Shown: positions 55,179 through 64,000 of the stretch, piece by piece
Position numbering within the stretch: position 1 is the first letter of the stretch
Layout: each line of letters opens with the position of its first letter
Assembly: GCA_002282385.1 (NCBI GenBank)
Contig: NCJG01000009.1
Span: forward strand, 1-64,000
DNA length: 64,000 bases
DNA from: Sphingomonadales bacterium 39-57-19
Lineage (GTDB): Bacteria; Pseudomonadota; Alphaproteobacteria; Sphingomonadales; Sphingomonadaceae
Direction of reading: 5' to 3'
Position numbers and translations under genes: made by a program
Notes under the pieces: model-generated
What the model saw: only the letters and a program-made list of their open reading frames with translations
Database searches by the model: none
What the model was told of the DNA's origin: nothing

Positions 55179-55192
55179 AGCGGCAGCATAGC
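55171..55192 (-). repeat. 11-bp tandem duplication in OmpA signal peptide region
   Basis: GGCAGCATAGC occurs twice in direct tandem, at 55,171-55,181 and 55,182-55,192 (GCTATGCTGCC on the coding strand). A partial third copy lies alongside. One copy fits the frame; two copies shift it by 11 nt. Such repeats gain and lose units by slipped-strand mispairing. Confidence 0.9.
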
Positions 55193-55381
55193 GGCCATGA
55201 GCGACAGTGTTATCAATTGATTTTTCTTCATCATTTTCCCTTTCAGCTAGGATGCCCCATAAGCGACACCCATGATGAACCTGCGATTATCTTTGGCCGG
55301 GTTGCATCTTTTAACGATAACCGATTTTTCGGCATTTTGTTGCCAAAGCGCTGGCGTTGGCACTATGGGAGGCAGGTCCCT

Positions 55382-56719
55382 ATGGAACCTCTTCATCCTT
55401 TCCCGTGGTTTGATGCCGCAACGATATTGGCTCTCATTGCCCTGAACGGTGTGTTTGCCATGTCTGAACTTGCCATCGTTTCGGCGCGCACAGCGAAATT
55501 AAAGGCGATGGCGGAAGACGGAAAGCGCGGCGCAGCGGCAGCCCTTCGGTTGGGACGAGACCCCGGCAAGTTTCTGTCCACCGTGCAAATCGGCATCACG
55601 CTCATTGGTATTATCGCGGGTGCTTATTCCGGATCGACGCTGGGCGGGCCAGTTGCCGAACGCATCGCACTTTTGGGCATGGATAAGGAATGGTCGGAAA
55701 CTTTGGGTTTCGGAATTGTCATCAGCATCACGACCTACGCATCCTTGGTGGTCGGCGAGCTGGTCCCGAAGCAATTTGCGCTCATTGCGCCTGAGAGAAT
55801 CGCCGTCACCATGGCGGGTCCAATGGAGATGCTGGCACGCGTGACCGCGCCGATTGTCTGGACCCTTGATAAATCCAGCGCGACCATATTCCGCGCACTT
55901 GGGCTGCGCCGCGATACCCGTGACGCATTGAGCGCCGAGGAACTGCGTATGGTCTTCGCCGAAGCCACCCATGCAGGCATCATTGAAGAGCATGAACATA
56001 AGGTCATTGCAGGCGTTGTACGGCTGGCCGACCGTCCGGTGCGTGAGGTCATGACGCCACGGACCGACGTCGACCGTATCGCAGCGGACGCATCTGAAGA
56101 TGATGTCCGCGATTCGCTGTTGAACTCGCTGCACACGCGGCTGCCCGTCACAGGCGAAGATGGTGACGATATCATTGGCGTTGTCCAATCACGCGATATT
56201 GTTGCGGCACAGATTCGCGGGGAAAGTCTGGATATCCGCAGCCTGATGCGTCGCGCCGAAATCATCCCCGATCAACTTGACGCCATGGACGCACTTGAAA
56301 TTCTGCGTTCGTCCGATGTGCCGATGCTGCTGGTCCACGATGAATATGGGCATTTTGAAGGAATCGTCACGCCGAACGACCTTTTGGCGGCGATTGCGGG
56401 CGAATTTGCATCGGATCAGGCGCAAGGTAGCGCGCCGAACATCATCACATTGGACGATGGCTCCATGCTCGTCTCGGGCGCAATGTCCGCCGACGCAATG
56501 GCCGACGCACTGTCGATTGATCTGCCCGAAGACCGCGATTACGCGACCGCTGCGGGCCATGTCCTGCACATCTTGCGACACTTGCCCGAAGAGGGCGAAT
56601 CCTTCCGCGACCAAGGTTGGCATTTTGAAGTTGTGGATATGGATGGCCGCAAAATCGACAAGCTGCGCGTCCGACTTGCAGAAAAAGCAACTCGAACGGA
56701 CACAGTTGAGGGCTTGTGA
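55382..56719 (+). CDS. HlyC/CorC-family (CNNM-type) membrane protein
   Basis: 445 residues from the ATG at 55,382 (GGAGG upstream). A CNNM transmembrane domain (FDAATILALIALNGVFAMSELAIVSART, IGITLIGIIAGAYSG, VVGELVPKQFAL) is followed by a CBS-pair region (REVMTPRTDVDRI, IIGVVQSRDIVAAQ, EGIVTPNDLLAAIAGEF) and a C-terminal CorC_HlyC domain. It is linked to Mg or divalent-cation efflux. The open frame extends to 55,217 but upstream residues do not match. No operon partner is evident. Confidence 0.9.
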   Translation: MEPLHPFPWFDAATILALIALNGVFAMSELAIVSARTAKLKAMAEDGKRGAAAALRLGRDPGKFLSTVQIGITLIGIIAGAYSGSTLGGPVAERIALLGMDKEWSETLGFGIVISITTYASLVVGELVPKQFALIAPERIAVTMAGPMEMLARVTAPIVWTLDKSSATIFRALGLRRDTRDALSAEELRMVFAEATHAGIIEEHEHKVIAGVVRLADRPVREVMTPRTDVDRIAADASEDDVRDSLLNSLHTRLPVTGEDGDDIIGVVQSRDIVAAQIRGESLDIRSLMRRAEIIPDQLDAMDALEILRSSDVPMLLVHDEYGHFEGIVTPNDLLAAIAGEFASDQAQGSAPNIITLDDGSMLVSGAMSADAMADALSIDLPEDRDYATAAGHVLHILRHLPEEGESFRDQGWHFEVVDMDGRKIDKLRVRLAEKATRTDTVEGL

Positions 56720-56790
56720 TTGCACAAACGCTTGGTTAGGGCGTTTGGCAGATATGGAATTACACGTCACGACGACAACAGGATATTGAT

Positions 56791-57570
56791 ATGGCCGATT
56801 TCTTCCTCCCAAAGAACAGCAAGGTCCAAAAGGGCACTGTTCACGCCGCGAAAACCGACGGGAAAGTCAAGAAATTCAAGGTGTATCGTTACGATCCCGA
56901 CAGTGGCGAAAACCCGCGTTACGACACTTTTGAAGTCGACACCGAAACCTGCGGCCCAATGGTCCTCGACGCGCTGATCAAGATGAAGGGCGAGCAGGAT
57001 TCGTCGTTGACCTTCCGCCGTTCATGCCGCGAAGGCATTTGTGGTTCATGCTCGATGAACATCGACGGCAAAAATGGCCTCGCGTGCACCACGGCGATTG
57101 AAGATTGCAAAAGCGAAGTCACACTGACGCCGCTGCCGCATATGGAAGTTATCAAGGACCTCGTTCCTGACTTCACCCATTTTTATGCGCAATATGCGTC
57201 GATCAAGCCATGGCTGCAGACGGTGACGCCAGAACCATCGGGCAAGGAGCGCCTTCAGTCGCCGGAAGACCGTGCAAAGCTGGATGGTCTGTATGAGTGC
57301 ATCTTGTGCGCATGTTGCTCGACAAGCTGCCCGTCTTATTGGTGGAACAGCGACAAGTTTTTGGGCCCAGCCATCTTGCTTCAGGCCTATCGCTGGTTGG
57401 CAGATAGCCGCGACGAAATGACCGGTGAGCGTTTGGATGAGTTGGAAGATCCCTTCCGTCTGTATCGCTGCCACACGATCATGAACTGCGCGAACGCATG
57501 CCCCAAGGGTCTGAACCCGGCAAAGGCCATCGCCGAAACCAAGAAGATGGTTGCCGAACGCCACCTTTAA
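56791..57570 (+). CDS. sdhB: Succinate dehydrogenase iron-sulfur subunit
   Basis: 259 residues. The [2Fe-2S] ligands are in [21 protein letters not shown], the [4Fe-4S]/[3Fe-4S] ligands in [17 protein letters not shown] and [17 protein letters not shown]. Complete for SdhB. It carries electrons from SdhA to ubiquinone in complex II. sdhC, sdhD and sdhA are not adjacent, so the complex must be encoded in at least two places. A thioesterase gene follows 15 nt later. Confidence 0.97.
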   Translation: MADFFLPKNSKVQKGTVHAAKTDGKVKKFKVYRYDPDSGENPRYDTFEVDTETCGPMVLDALIKMKGEQDSSLTFRRSCREGICGSCSMNIDGKNGLACTTAIEDCKSEVTLTPLPHMEVIKDLVPDFTHFYAQYASIKPWLQTVTPEPSGKERLQSPEDRAKLDGLYECILCACCSTSCPSYWWNSDKFLGPAILLQAYRWLADSRDEMTGERLDELEDPFRLYRCHTIMNCANACPKGLNPAKAIAETKKMVAERHL

Positions 57571-57585
57571 TTTACGGGACGGCAG

Positions 57586-58038
57586 TTGGACACACCCGCT
57601 TTTGATAGCAGTCCGGATCCGGACAATCCCGGTTGGCTAAACTGGCAGATGACCGATGCCACGCGCTATAATGGCACGGTCCTCGGTAAAATGCTGGTGC
57701 GCAGTGAGGGGCATCATAAAGCACGCCTGCGCATGTTTCCCGAACACCGGCACAGCAACTTGCGCGATGCGGTGCATGGCGGCGTCACGCTCGGTTTTAT
57801 CGACGTGGCCATGTTTGGCGCATCGCGGATGTTTGGCCTGATTGAGGCAGGCGCTGCCGTTACGCTTGACCTATCGGTGCAGTTCATTGGCGCTGGCGTG
57901 ATCGGTGAACCACTTGAGGCTGAGGTTGAGCTTTTGAAAGAAACGGGTCGCCTGCTGTTCATGCGCGGCATCGTCTCGCAGGGCCAGTCCCGCGTCGCTG
58001 CGTTTTCAGGGACGATCCGAAAACCCAGTCAGAAATGA
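57586..58038 (+). CDS. PaaI-family hotdog thioesterase
   Basis: 150 residues. The hotdog core carries HSNLRDAVHGGVTLGFID (HGG active-site region) and VTLDLSVQFIGAGVIGEPL. It should hydrolyse acyl-CoA thioesters; the substrate is unknown. It appears to start at TTG (57,586) behind GGGACGG; no ATG fits the N-terminus. It overlaps the zapE start by 4 nt and lies in a run with sdhB and zapE. Confidence 0.85.
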   Translation: MDTPAFDSSPDPDNPGWLNWQMTDATRYNGTVLGKMLVRSEGHHKARLRMFPEHRHSNLRDAVHGGVTLGFIDVAMFGASRMFGLIEAGAAVTLDLSVQFIGAGVIGEPLEAEVELLKETGRLLFMRGIVSQGQSRVAAFSGTIRKPSQK

Positions 58039-59153
58039 TGGCCGCCTCGGTCACCGATAGGCACGCAGCCCTTGTCAGTGCAGGCGAACTGAAGCCTGAT
58101 GCTGATCAAGCCAAGGCCTTACTAGCGCTGGCGAAAGTGCAAGCAGAGCTTGAGGCTGTGCCGCCCCGCGGAAGCACAATGTGGCGTTTCTTGGGGCGCA
58201 AGCCGGACCCGGCGCGCGGATTATATTTATGGGGCGGTGTTGGGCGCGGGAAATCCATGCTCATGGACCTGTTTTTTGACAGCGTGCAGATACAGCGGAA
58301 ACGTCGTGCCCATTTCCATGAGTTCATGCTGGACATCCACGCGCGGCTAAAGGTTGAGCGCGAAAAAGAAAAAGGCGACCCTATTCCGCCCGTGGTCGCG
58401 GCACTGGCAGATGAAGCCCGTTTGCTCTGTTTTGACGAAATGGTCGTCAACAACATGGCCGACGCAGCGATCATGTCGCGGCTGTTCACAGGATTGATTG
58501 CCGCAGGCGTCACCGTTGTCACAACATCGAACCGGCGACCCGATGACCTGTATAAGGATGGCCTCAACCGCCAACTGTTTTTGCCATTCATCGCGTTGAT
58601 CAAAGACAGGCTTGATATTTTTGCGCTCGATGGCCCGACAGATTATCGGCGTGACCGTTTGGGCAATGCCAAAACCTGGCTCGTACCCAATGGCACCGAG
58701 GCGACGGCGGCATTATCGGAAACATTCTTCCGCATGACGGATTACCCGCCCGAGGACCGCGCACATGTCCCCTCGTTGGAGCTGGACGTAGGCGGCGGTC
58801 GGACGCTGCATGTGCCAAAGGCACTGAAGGGCGTCGCCGTTTTCTCGTTCAAGCGTCTGTGCGCGGAGGCGCGTGGTGCCTCTGACTATCTGGCGATTGC
58901 GCGGCGGTTCCATACGGTGCTGATGGTGGGTATTCCCGTGCTTGGGCCGCACAACCGCAATGAAGCGGCGCGTTTTGTGACGCTGATTGATGCGTTGTAC
59001 GAATATCGCGTAAAGTTTTTGGCGAGCGCAGATGCCGGCCCTGACCAGCTTTACCCAATAGGCGACGGGCGTTTTGAATTTGACCGTACCGTATCGCGGC
59101 TGATGGAAATGCAGTCGGAAGATTATCTGGCGGAAGGCCACGGAGCGCGCTAG
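58035..59153 (+). CDS. zapE: ZapE/AFG1-family cell-division ATPase
   Basis: 372 residues. Walker A LYLWGGVGRGKSMLMDLFF, the ARRARF-like HFHEFMLDIHARL, Walker B LLCFDEM and TTSNRRPDDLYKDGLNR are typical of AFG1/ZapE. ZapE destabilises FtsZ rings late in division; the mitochondrial homologue acts in respiratory complex turnover. Proximity to sdhB is common. The start overlaps the thioesterase gene (ATGATGG). Confidence 0.93.
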   Translation: MMAASVTDRHAALVSAGELKPDADQAKALLALAKVQAELEAVPPRGSTMWRFLGRKPDPARGLYLWGGVGRGKSMLMDLFFDSVQIQRKRRAHFHEFMLDIHARLKVEREKEKGDPIPPVVAALADEARLLCFDEMVVNNMADAAIMSRLFTGLIAAGVTVVTTSNRRPDDLYKDGLNRQLFLPFIALIKDRLDIFALDGPTDYRRDRLGNAKTWLVPNGTEATAALSETFFRMTDYPPEDRAHVPSLELDVGGGRTLHVPKALKGVAVFSFKRLCAEARGASDYLAIARRFHTVLMVGIPVLGPHNRNEAARFVTLIDALYEYRVKFLASADAGPDQLYPIGDGRFEFDRTVSRLMEMQSEDYLAEGHGAR

Positions 59154-59175
59154 CATTACATAAAGGAGAGAAAAG

Positions 59176-60567
59176 ATGATCGGACGGAGCACGTTTTTAT
59201 TGGCAGGCATGTTGGCCCTGACAACCGCTGCACATGCACAAACAGCTGCATCGAAAATAGCATCGGAACGCGCGCTCTTTGCAAAGATTGTCGAAATTCC
59301 GACCGTTGAGGGGCAGCCTGCCGAATTCAAAAAGCTGACCACATTATTGGCAGCGGAGTTCCGCAAGGCTGGCATCACGAACGTGATTGTCAAGGATCAT
59401 GACAATACCCAGACAATGATTGTCCGTTGGCCCGCAGCCAAGCCTTCGGGCAAAAAGCCTATTTTGCTGATGGCGCATATGGATGTCGTCGCCGCCAAAG
59501 CAAGCGATTGGAAATATCCGCCATTTAAATTTCGTGAAGAAGGCGGATATTATCTGGGTCGCGGTTCAAACGACAATAAGGCGGCCTTGACCGGTATCGT
59601 CCTTGCCCTGCAATATTTGCGCGCAGAAAAGTTTGAACCGACGCGCGATATCATTGTGCTGTTTACCGGCGATGAAGAGACGATCGGCAACGGTGCACGG
59701 CGCGCGGCAACCGAATGGCGCGACCTTATTGACGCTGAATATGCCCTAAACGGCGATGCAGGCGGCGGTTCGGTTTTCCCTGATGGCCGCGTTGAAGGCT
59801 TCGGCATACAGATTGCGGAAAAAACCTATGCCGATTTCCACCTGACCGCTGTGAACCGTGGCGGGCACAGCAGCGTGCCGCGCCCGGACAATGCGATATA
59901 TGCGTTGGCCAATGCGATCACCGCAGTGGAGCGTCATCGCTTTCCAGCCATGATTAACGATGCCACCCGTGCGAGTTTCGAGATGCTGGCAAAAGGCGAT
60001 AGTGGCCAATTTGGCGAGCTGTTGCGCAGATATCTTGCCGATCCCCAAGATCGCGAAACCGCCGATCTGTTAGAGGCGATGGACCCCGGAAGCACGCGCA
60101 CGCGCTGTGTCGCAACTATGTTGTCTGGCGGTCACGCGCCAAATGCCTTGCCCCAAAAGGCCGAAGCCAATGTGAACTGCCGCATTTTTCCAAGCGTCAA
60201 AACAGAGGATGTCCGGCAGCAGTTGCAAGCGCTTTCAGGGCCGGATGTCACGGTGTCCGCCGTTGAAGGATCGCAAACACCCGAAACCGCACCATCACCG
60301 ATGCGCGATGACATAACGCAAGCCTATCGGGCCGCTGTCGCAACCCGCTTTCCCAACGCGCCCGTTCTGCCATTCCAGTCGGCGGGCGCTACCGACGGTG
60401 CGTTTTTACGGTCCGCTGGCATTCCCGTTTATGGATTTGGTGGCCTTTGGAGCATCGTCGGACAGAAAGAGGGCGCGCATGGCCTAGATGAACGCGTCTG
60501 GGCCGAAGGATTTCATGGCCAAGTCCCCATCTGGATGGAAATGTTGCGACGGGTGGCTGGTAACTGA
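59176..60567 (+). CDS. Secreted M20-family metallopeptidase
   Basis: 463 residues with a signal peptide (MIGRSTFLLAGMLALTTAAHA). M20 motifs: LLMAHMDVV (first zinc His and Asp), GRGSNDNKAAL (bridging Asp), TGDEETIGNGA (catalytic and zinc Glu) and the dimerisation domain with RGGHSSVP. C-terminal GAHGLDE gives the last His. It likely removes residues from short peptides in the periplasm. AAGGAG lies 8 nt before the ATG. Confidence 0.92.
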   Translation: MIGRSTFLLAGMLALTTAAHAQTAASKIASERALFAKIVEIPTVEGQPAEFKKLTTLLAAEFRKAGITNVIVKDHDNTQTMIVRWPAAKPSGKKPILLMAHMDVVAAKASDWKYPPFKFREEGGYYLGRGSNDNKAALTGIVLALQYLRAEKFEPTRDIIVLFTGDEETIGNGARRAATEWRDLIDAEYALNGDAGGGSVFPDGRVEGFGIQIAEKTYADFHLTAVNRGGHSSVPRPDNAIYALANAITAVERHRFPAMINDATRASFEMLAKGDSGQFGELLRRYLADPQDRETADLLEAMDPGSTRTRCVATMLSGGHAPNALPQKAEANVNCRIFPSVKTEDVRQQLQALSGPDVTVSAVEGSQTPETAPSPMRDDITQAYRAAVATRFPNAPVLPFQSAGATDGAFLRSAGIPVYGFGGLWSIVGQKEGAHGLDERVWAEGFHGQVPIWMEMLRRVAGN

Positions 60568-60687
60568 CAGGGTGCACTTCACCCGCTATCGCTATTGCGA
60601 ACTGTTATCAGAAAAAGCCTTAACTTTGGACCTTTATTGGGTTGTTATCCACAGCGATTCGGCGTAACGACGCCGCAATTCCGCTAA

Positions 60688-61677
<990 letters not shown>

Positions 61678-61704
61678 GCGAACCCCAGAATTTAGGAGAC
61701 GTAT

Positions 61705-62589
61705 GTGAGCATCCTTATCAACAAAAACACCAAGGTCATCACGCAAGGTATGACAGGTGCCACCGGTACATTCCATACCGAGCAGGCGCTTGCTTATGGC
61801 ACGCAGATGGTTGGCGGTGTTACCCCCGGCAAGGGCGGAACAACGCACATCGGCCTGCCGATGTTTGACACGGTGCTTGAAGCCAAGCAAACAACGGGCG
61901 CGGATGCGTCGGTTGTGTATGTGCCGCCACCCTTTGCGGCGGACTCAATCCTTGAAGCCATCGACGCGGAAATCCCGTTGATCGTTTGCATCACCGAAGG
62001 CATTCCTGTGCTCGACATGGTCAAGGTAAAGCGCGCATTGTCGGGGTCGAAATCGCGCCTGATTGGACCAAACTGCCCTGGCGTTCTGACACCTAATGAA
62101 TGCAAAATCGGCATCATGCCCGGCAGCATTTTCTCCGCAGGTTCGGTCGGCGTCGTTTCACGTTCTGGCACGCTCACCTATGAAGCCGTGTTCCAGACCA
62201 CAGCGGAAGGCCTTGGCCAGACCACTGCGGTTGGCATTGGCGGTGACCCCGTCAACGGCACCAACTTCATCGATTGCCTTGAGCTGTTCCTTGCCGATGA
62301 TGCGACCAAGTCGATCATCATGATCGGTGAAATCGGCGGCAGCGCAGAAGAAGAAGCTGCACAGTTCCTGATCGACGAAGCCAAGAAGGGCCGCAAAAAG
62401 CCGATGGCTGGCTTCATCGCCGGACGCACCGCACCTCCCGGACGCCGTATGGGCCATGCTGGCGCCATCGTATCGGGCGGCAAGGGCGATGCAGAAAGCA
62501 AGATCGCAGCAATGGAAGCAGCCGGCATCCGCGTATCGCCGTCGCCATCATTGCTCGGCAAGACATTGGTCGAGGTGCTGAAGGGTTGA
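61705..62589 (+). CDS. sucD: Succinyl-CoA synthetase alpha subunit
   Basis: 294 residues. CoA-binding domain ([24 protein letters not shown]), [23 protein letters not shown] and the phosphorylated His in [17 protein letters not shown]. It starts with GTG at 61,705. The beta subunit gene sucC, normally directly upstream, is absent; mdh is there instead. The repeat cluster and GIY-YIG gene separate it from sucA. Confidence 0.97.
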   Translation: MSILINKNTKVITQGMTGATGTFHTEQALAYGTQMVGGVTPGKGGTTHIGLPMFDTVLEAKQTTGADASVVYVPPPFAADSILEAIDAEIPLIVCITEGIPVLDMVKVKRALSGSKSRLIGPNCPGVLTPNECKIGIMPGSIFSAGSVGVVSRSGTLTYEAVFQTTAEGLGQTTAVGIGGDPVNGTNFIDCLELFLADDATKSIIMIGEIGGSAEEEAAQFLIDEAKKGRKKPMAGFIAGRTAPPGRRMGHAGAIVSGGKGDAESKIAAMEAAGIRVSPSPSLLGKTLVEVLKG

Positions 62590-62613
62590 GGTTTGGGCGT
62601 TTCATGAACGCGT

Positions 62614-62732
62614 TGGAATCCAGCCTACGCTGGAACACACACATTTGTGTTCCCCGGCGCAGGCCGGGGTCCAGCCGTGAACGGAACGTCGATTGTCTTG
62701 GTTCTGGACCCCAGCCTTCGCTGGGGAACACA
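62614..62732. repeat. REPIN-like palindrome cluster between sucD and GIY-YIG gene
   Basis: Three units: 62,614-62,639 (degenerate), 62,646-62,674 and 62,704-62,732. The last two, 29 nt each and 29 nt apart, are inverted copies with 26 of 29 matches; the changes keep the CCCCGGC/CCCCAGC stems paired. The outer ends TGTGTTCCCC and GGGGAACACA are exact inverses. The first intact unit matches the helicase insert perfectly over 26 nt. Confidence 0.88.
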
Positions 62733-62747
62733 TCGGTCAACTAAAAG

Positions 62748-63038
62748 ATGGATCAGCCGGGTTATGTTTACATCATGGCCAACAAGCGAAACGGCACGAT
62801 CTATCTTGGAGTGACAAGTAACTTGCAGCAGCGGTGCTTTCAGCATCGCAGCGCTTTGATTGACGGCTTTACCAAACAATATGGGTGCAAACTTCTCGTT
62901 TGGTATCAGCGGTTCGAAAATCTGCATGATGCGCGGCGGCGCGAAGTGCAGATGAAAAGTTGGAAGCGGCTTTGGAAGCTGCGTGAGATCGAACAGATGA
63001 ACCCCAACTGGGCGGATCTGTACGAGACATTAGTTTGA
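62748..63038 (+). CDS. GIY-YIG-family nuclease
   Basis: 96 residues. VYI (7-9) and YLG (19-21) form the GIY...YIG pair, with Arg29 and Glu66 (RREVQMKSWKR) at the expected catalytic positions, so the nuclease domain looks intact and stands alone. Small GIY-YIG proteins of this UPF0213-like type cut DNA in mobile elements or repair. The gene sits within the sucD-sucA gap with paired palindromes before it and a degenerate unit after it, in an otherwise conserved TCA operon, which suggests a recent or mobile insertion. Confidence 0.88.
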   Translation: MDQPGYVYIMANKRNGTIYLGVTSNLQQRCFQHRSALIDGFTKQYGCKLLVWYQRFENLHDARRREVQMKSWKRLWKLREIEQMNPNWADLYETLV

Positions 63039-63040
63039 TG

Positions 63041-63068
63041 TTGGACCCCGGCGTTCGCTTGGGCACAC
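63041..63068. repeat. Degenerate single REPIN-type unit
   Basis: TTGGACCCCGGCGTTCGCTT plus GGGCACAC matches the 62,704 unit at most positions but with several stem mismatches. It directly follows the GIY-YIG stop and overlaps the leader of sucA, ending 11 nt before its ATG. Confidence 0.6.
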
Positions 63069-63078
63069 GAGGTATTTT

Positions 63079-64000
63079 ATGGGCTTAGAAAACCAAGATT
63101 TTGAAACTGAGCAAGGTCCAAGCTGGGCACGTTCGAACTGGCCTTTGTCCATCACCGATGACCTGACGGCTTCGCTTGATCCGACGCAGATGGCGGTCGA
63201 GGTTAAGGCTGCGGCGAAGGCTGCTGGCAAGCCCATGGCAGAGGCCGACGCCGTTGCCGCAGCGAGCGATTCCATTCGCGCAATGATGCTGGTCCGCACC
63301 TATCGTGTCCGCGGGCATCTGGCGGCAAATCTGGATCCGCTTGGGCTTTCCAAGCAGGACATTCCCGCTGACCTTACCCCCGAATATCATGGCTTTTCTG
63401 GCGCAGACCTCGACAAGCGGGTCTATGTCGGTGGCACGCTCGGTCTCGAGTGGACCACGGTTCGTGAACTCGTCGATACGCTGCGCGCCAATTATTGTGG
63501 CCCAGTTGGCCTCGAATATATGCACATTTCCGACGTCGAAGAGCGCCGGTTCCTGCAAGAGCGGATGGAGGGCAAAGATGCCGCCATCCAATTTACGCCC
63601 GAAGGCAAAAAGGCCATCCTCGGTAAAGTCATCGAGGCGGAGCAATATGAAAAATTCCTTGGCCGCAAATATGTAGGTACGAAGCGGTTCGGCCTTGATG
63701 GCGGCGAATCGATGATTCCCGCACTCGAAGCCGTCATCAAATATGGCGGCCAGCTGGGCGTGCGCGAAATCGTTTACGGCATGCCGCATCGCGGCCGTCT
63801 CAACGTTTTGGCCAATGTGATGGCAAAGCCATACCGTATCATCTTCCACGAATTTTCGGGCGGAAGCGCGAACCCTGATGATGTTGGCGGTTCGGGCGAT
63901 GTGAAATATCACCTCGGCACCAGCACTGACCGCGAATTTGACGGCATCAAGGTGCATATGAGCCTTGTGCCAAACCCTTCGCATCTTGAAGCAGTGAACC
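63079..64000 (+). CDS. sucA: 2-oxoglutarate dehydrogenase E1 component (partial, runs off window)
   Basis: Open from the ATG at 63,079 (MGLENQDFETEQGPSWARSN) through the window end, 307 codons without a stop. SIRAMMLVRTYRVRGHLAAN and NYCGPVGLEYMHISDVEER near residues 138-155, KFLGRKYVGTKRFGLDGGES and MPHRGRLNVLANVMAKPYR are strongly conserved in E1o. It decarboxylates 2-oxoglutarate with TPP. The thiamine-binding GDGAF region lies beyond the window. The ATG follows GAGGT. Confidence 0.95.
   Translation, partial: MGLENQDFETEQGPSWARSNWPLSITDDLTASLDPTQMAVEVKAAAKAAGKPMAEADAVAAASDSIRAMMLVRTYRVRGHLAANLDPLGLSKQDIPADLTPEYHGFSGADLDKRVYVGGTLGLEWTTVRELVDTLRANYCGPVGLEYMHISDVEERRFLQERMEGKDAAIQFTPEGKKAILGKVIEAEQYEKFLGRKYVGTKRFGLDGGESMIPALEAVIKYGGQLGVREIVYGMPHRGRLNVLANVMAKPYRIIFHEFSGGSANPDDVGGSGDVKYHLGTSTDREFDGIKVHMSLVPNPSHLEAVN

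Overview
The window looks like chromosomal DNA of an alphaproteobacterium, most probably a member of Sphingomonadales (Sphingorhabdus/Sphingopyxis-like). I infer this from gene order and protein style, not from a search: leuS-lptE-holA behind a DUF3576 lipoprotein, ftsK-lolA-xth-ribA, a MipZ-type ATPase, a PgmG-like phosphomannomutase/phosphoglucomutase, ligase-associated repair proteins, and mdh-sucD-sucA. I found no tRNA, rRNA or CRISPR array.

Region 1 (1-15,012) is accessory. It opens with two abutting remnants of IS3-family elements (1-272). A long minus-strand surface-polysaccharide block follows, visibly richer in A+T than the rest. In transcription order it holds an M23 peptidase, rfbF and rfbG (CDP-4-keto-6-deoxyglucose synthesis), an HpcH/HpaI-type aldolase, an acetolactate-synthase-like TPP enzyme, a HAD phosphatase and an SDR-type reductase/epimerase. 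Then come an OPX/Wza-like export protein, a Wzz/KpsE-like co-polymerase, a GtrB-like glycosyltransferase, a GtrA-like flippase and two GT-C membrane glycosyltransferases. Together these suggest a branched CDP-deoxysugar pathway, an envelope export pair and a lipid-linked periplasmic glycosylation module.

Region 2 (15-32 kb) is mixed. It holds a cytochrome P450, a TonB-like protein, a higBA pair whose toxin has an apparent internal deletion, a DUF885 metallopeptidase, ppc, rplU-rpmA, a GNAT acetyltransferase, a TetR regulator and a UDP-glucuronate 4-epimerase. A mobile mystery protein A/B (HTH + Fic) pair follows, preceded by a cluster of TATATGC-type palindromes, then a Sel1 protein, panC, mipZ, a membrane J-domain protein and the phosphohexomutase.

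Region 3 (32-48 kb) has a ligase-associated DEXH helicase, an S9 peptidase, a retropepsin-like protease, pdeM, a YggS-type PLP protein, a ThiE-like protein, leuS-lptE-holA, msrB and a class A PBP. Region 4 (48-64 kb) has ribA, xth, a probable small RNA, lolA, ftsK, a UbiH-type hydroxylase, an OmpA lipoprotein gene with a frameshifting 11-bp tandem duplication, a CorC-like protein, sdhB, a thioesterase, zapE, an M20 peptidase, mdh, sucD, a GIY-YIG nuclease gene and the start of sucA.

The most striking pattern is a paired-palindrome repeat: two inverted 26-29-nt hairpin units with covarying stems, like REPINs. One copy lies in frame inside the helicase gene (32,429-32,514). A near-identical copy lies beside the GIY-YIG nuclease gene inside the suc cluster (62,646-62,732), with a degenerate unit on the other side of that gene. 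A second sequence family with the same architecture lies at 34,777-34,847.
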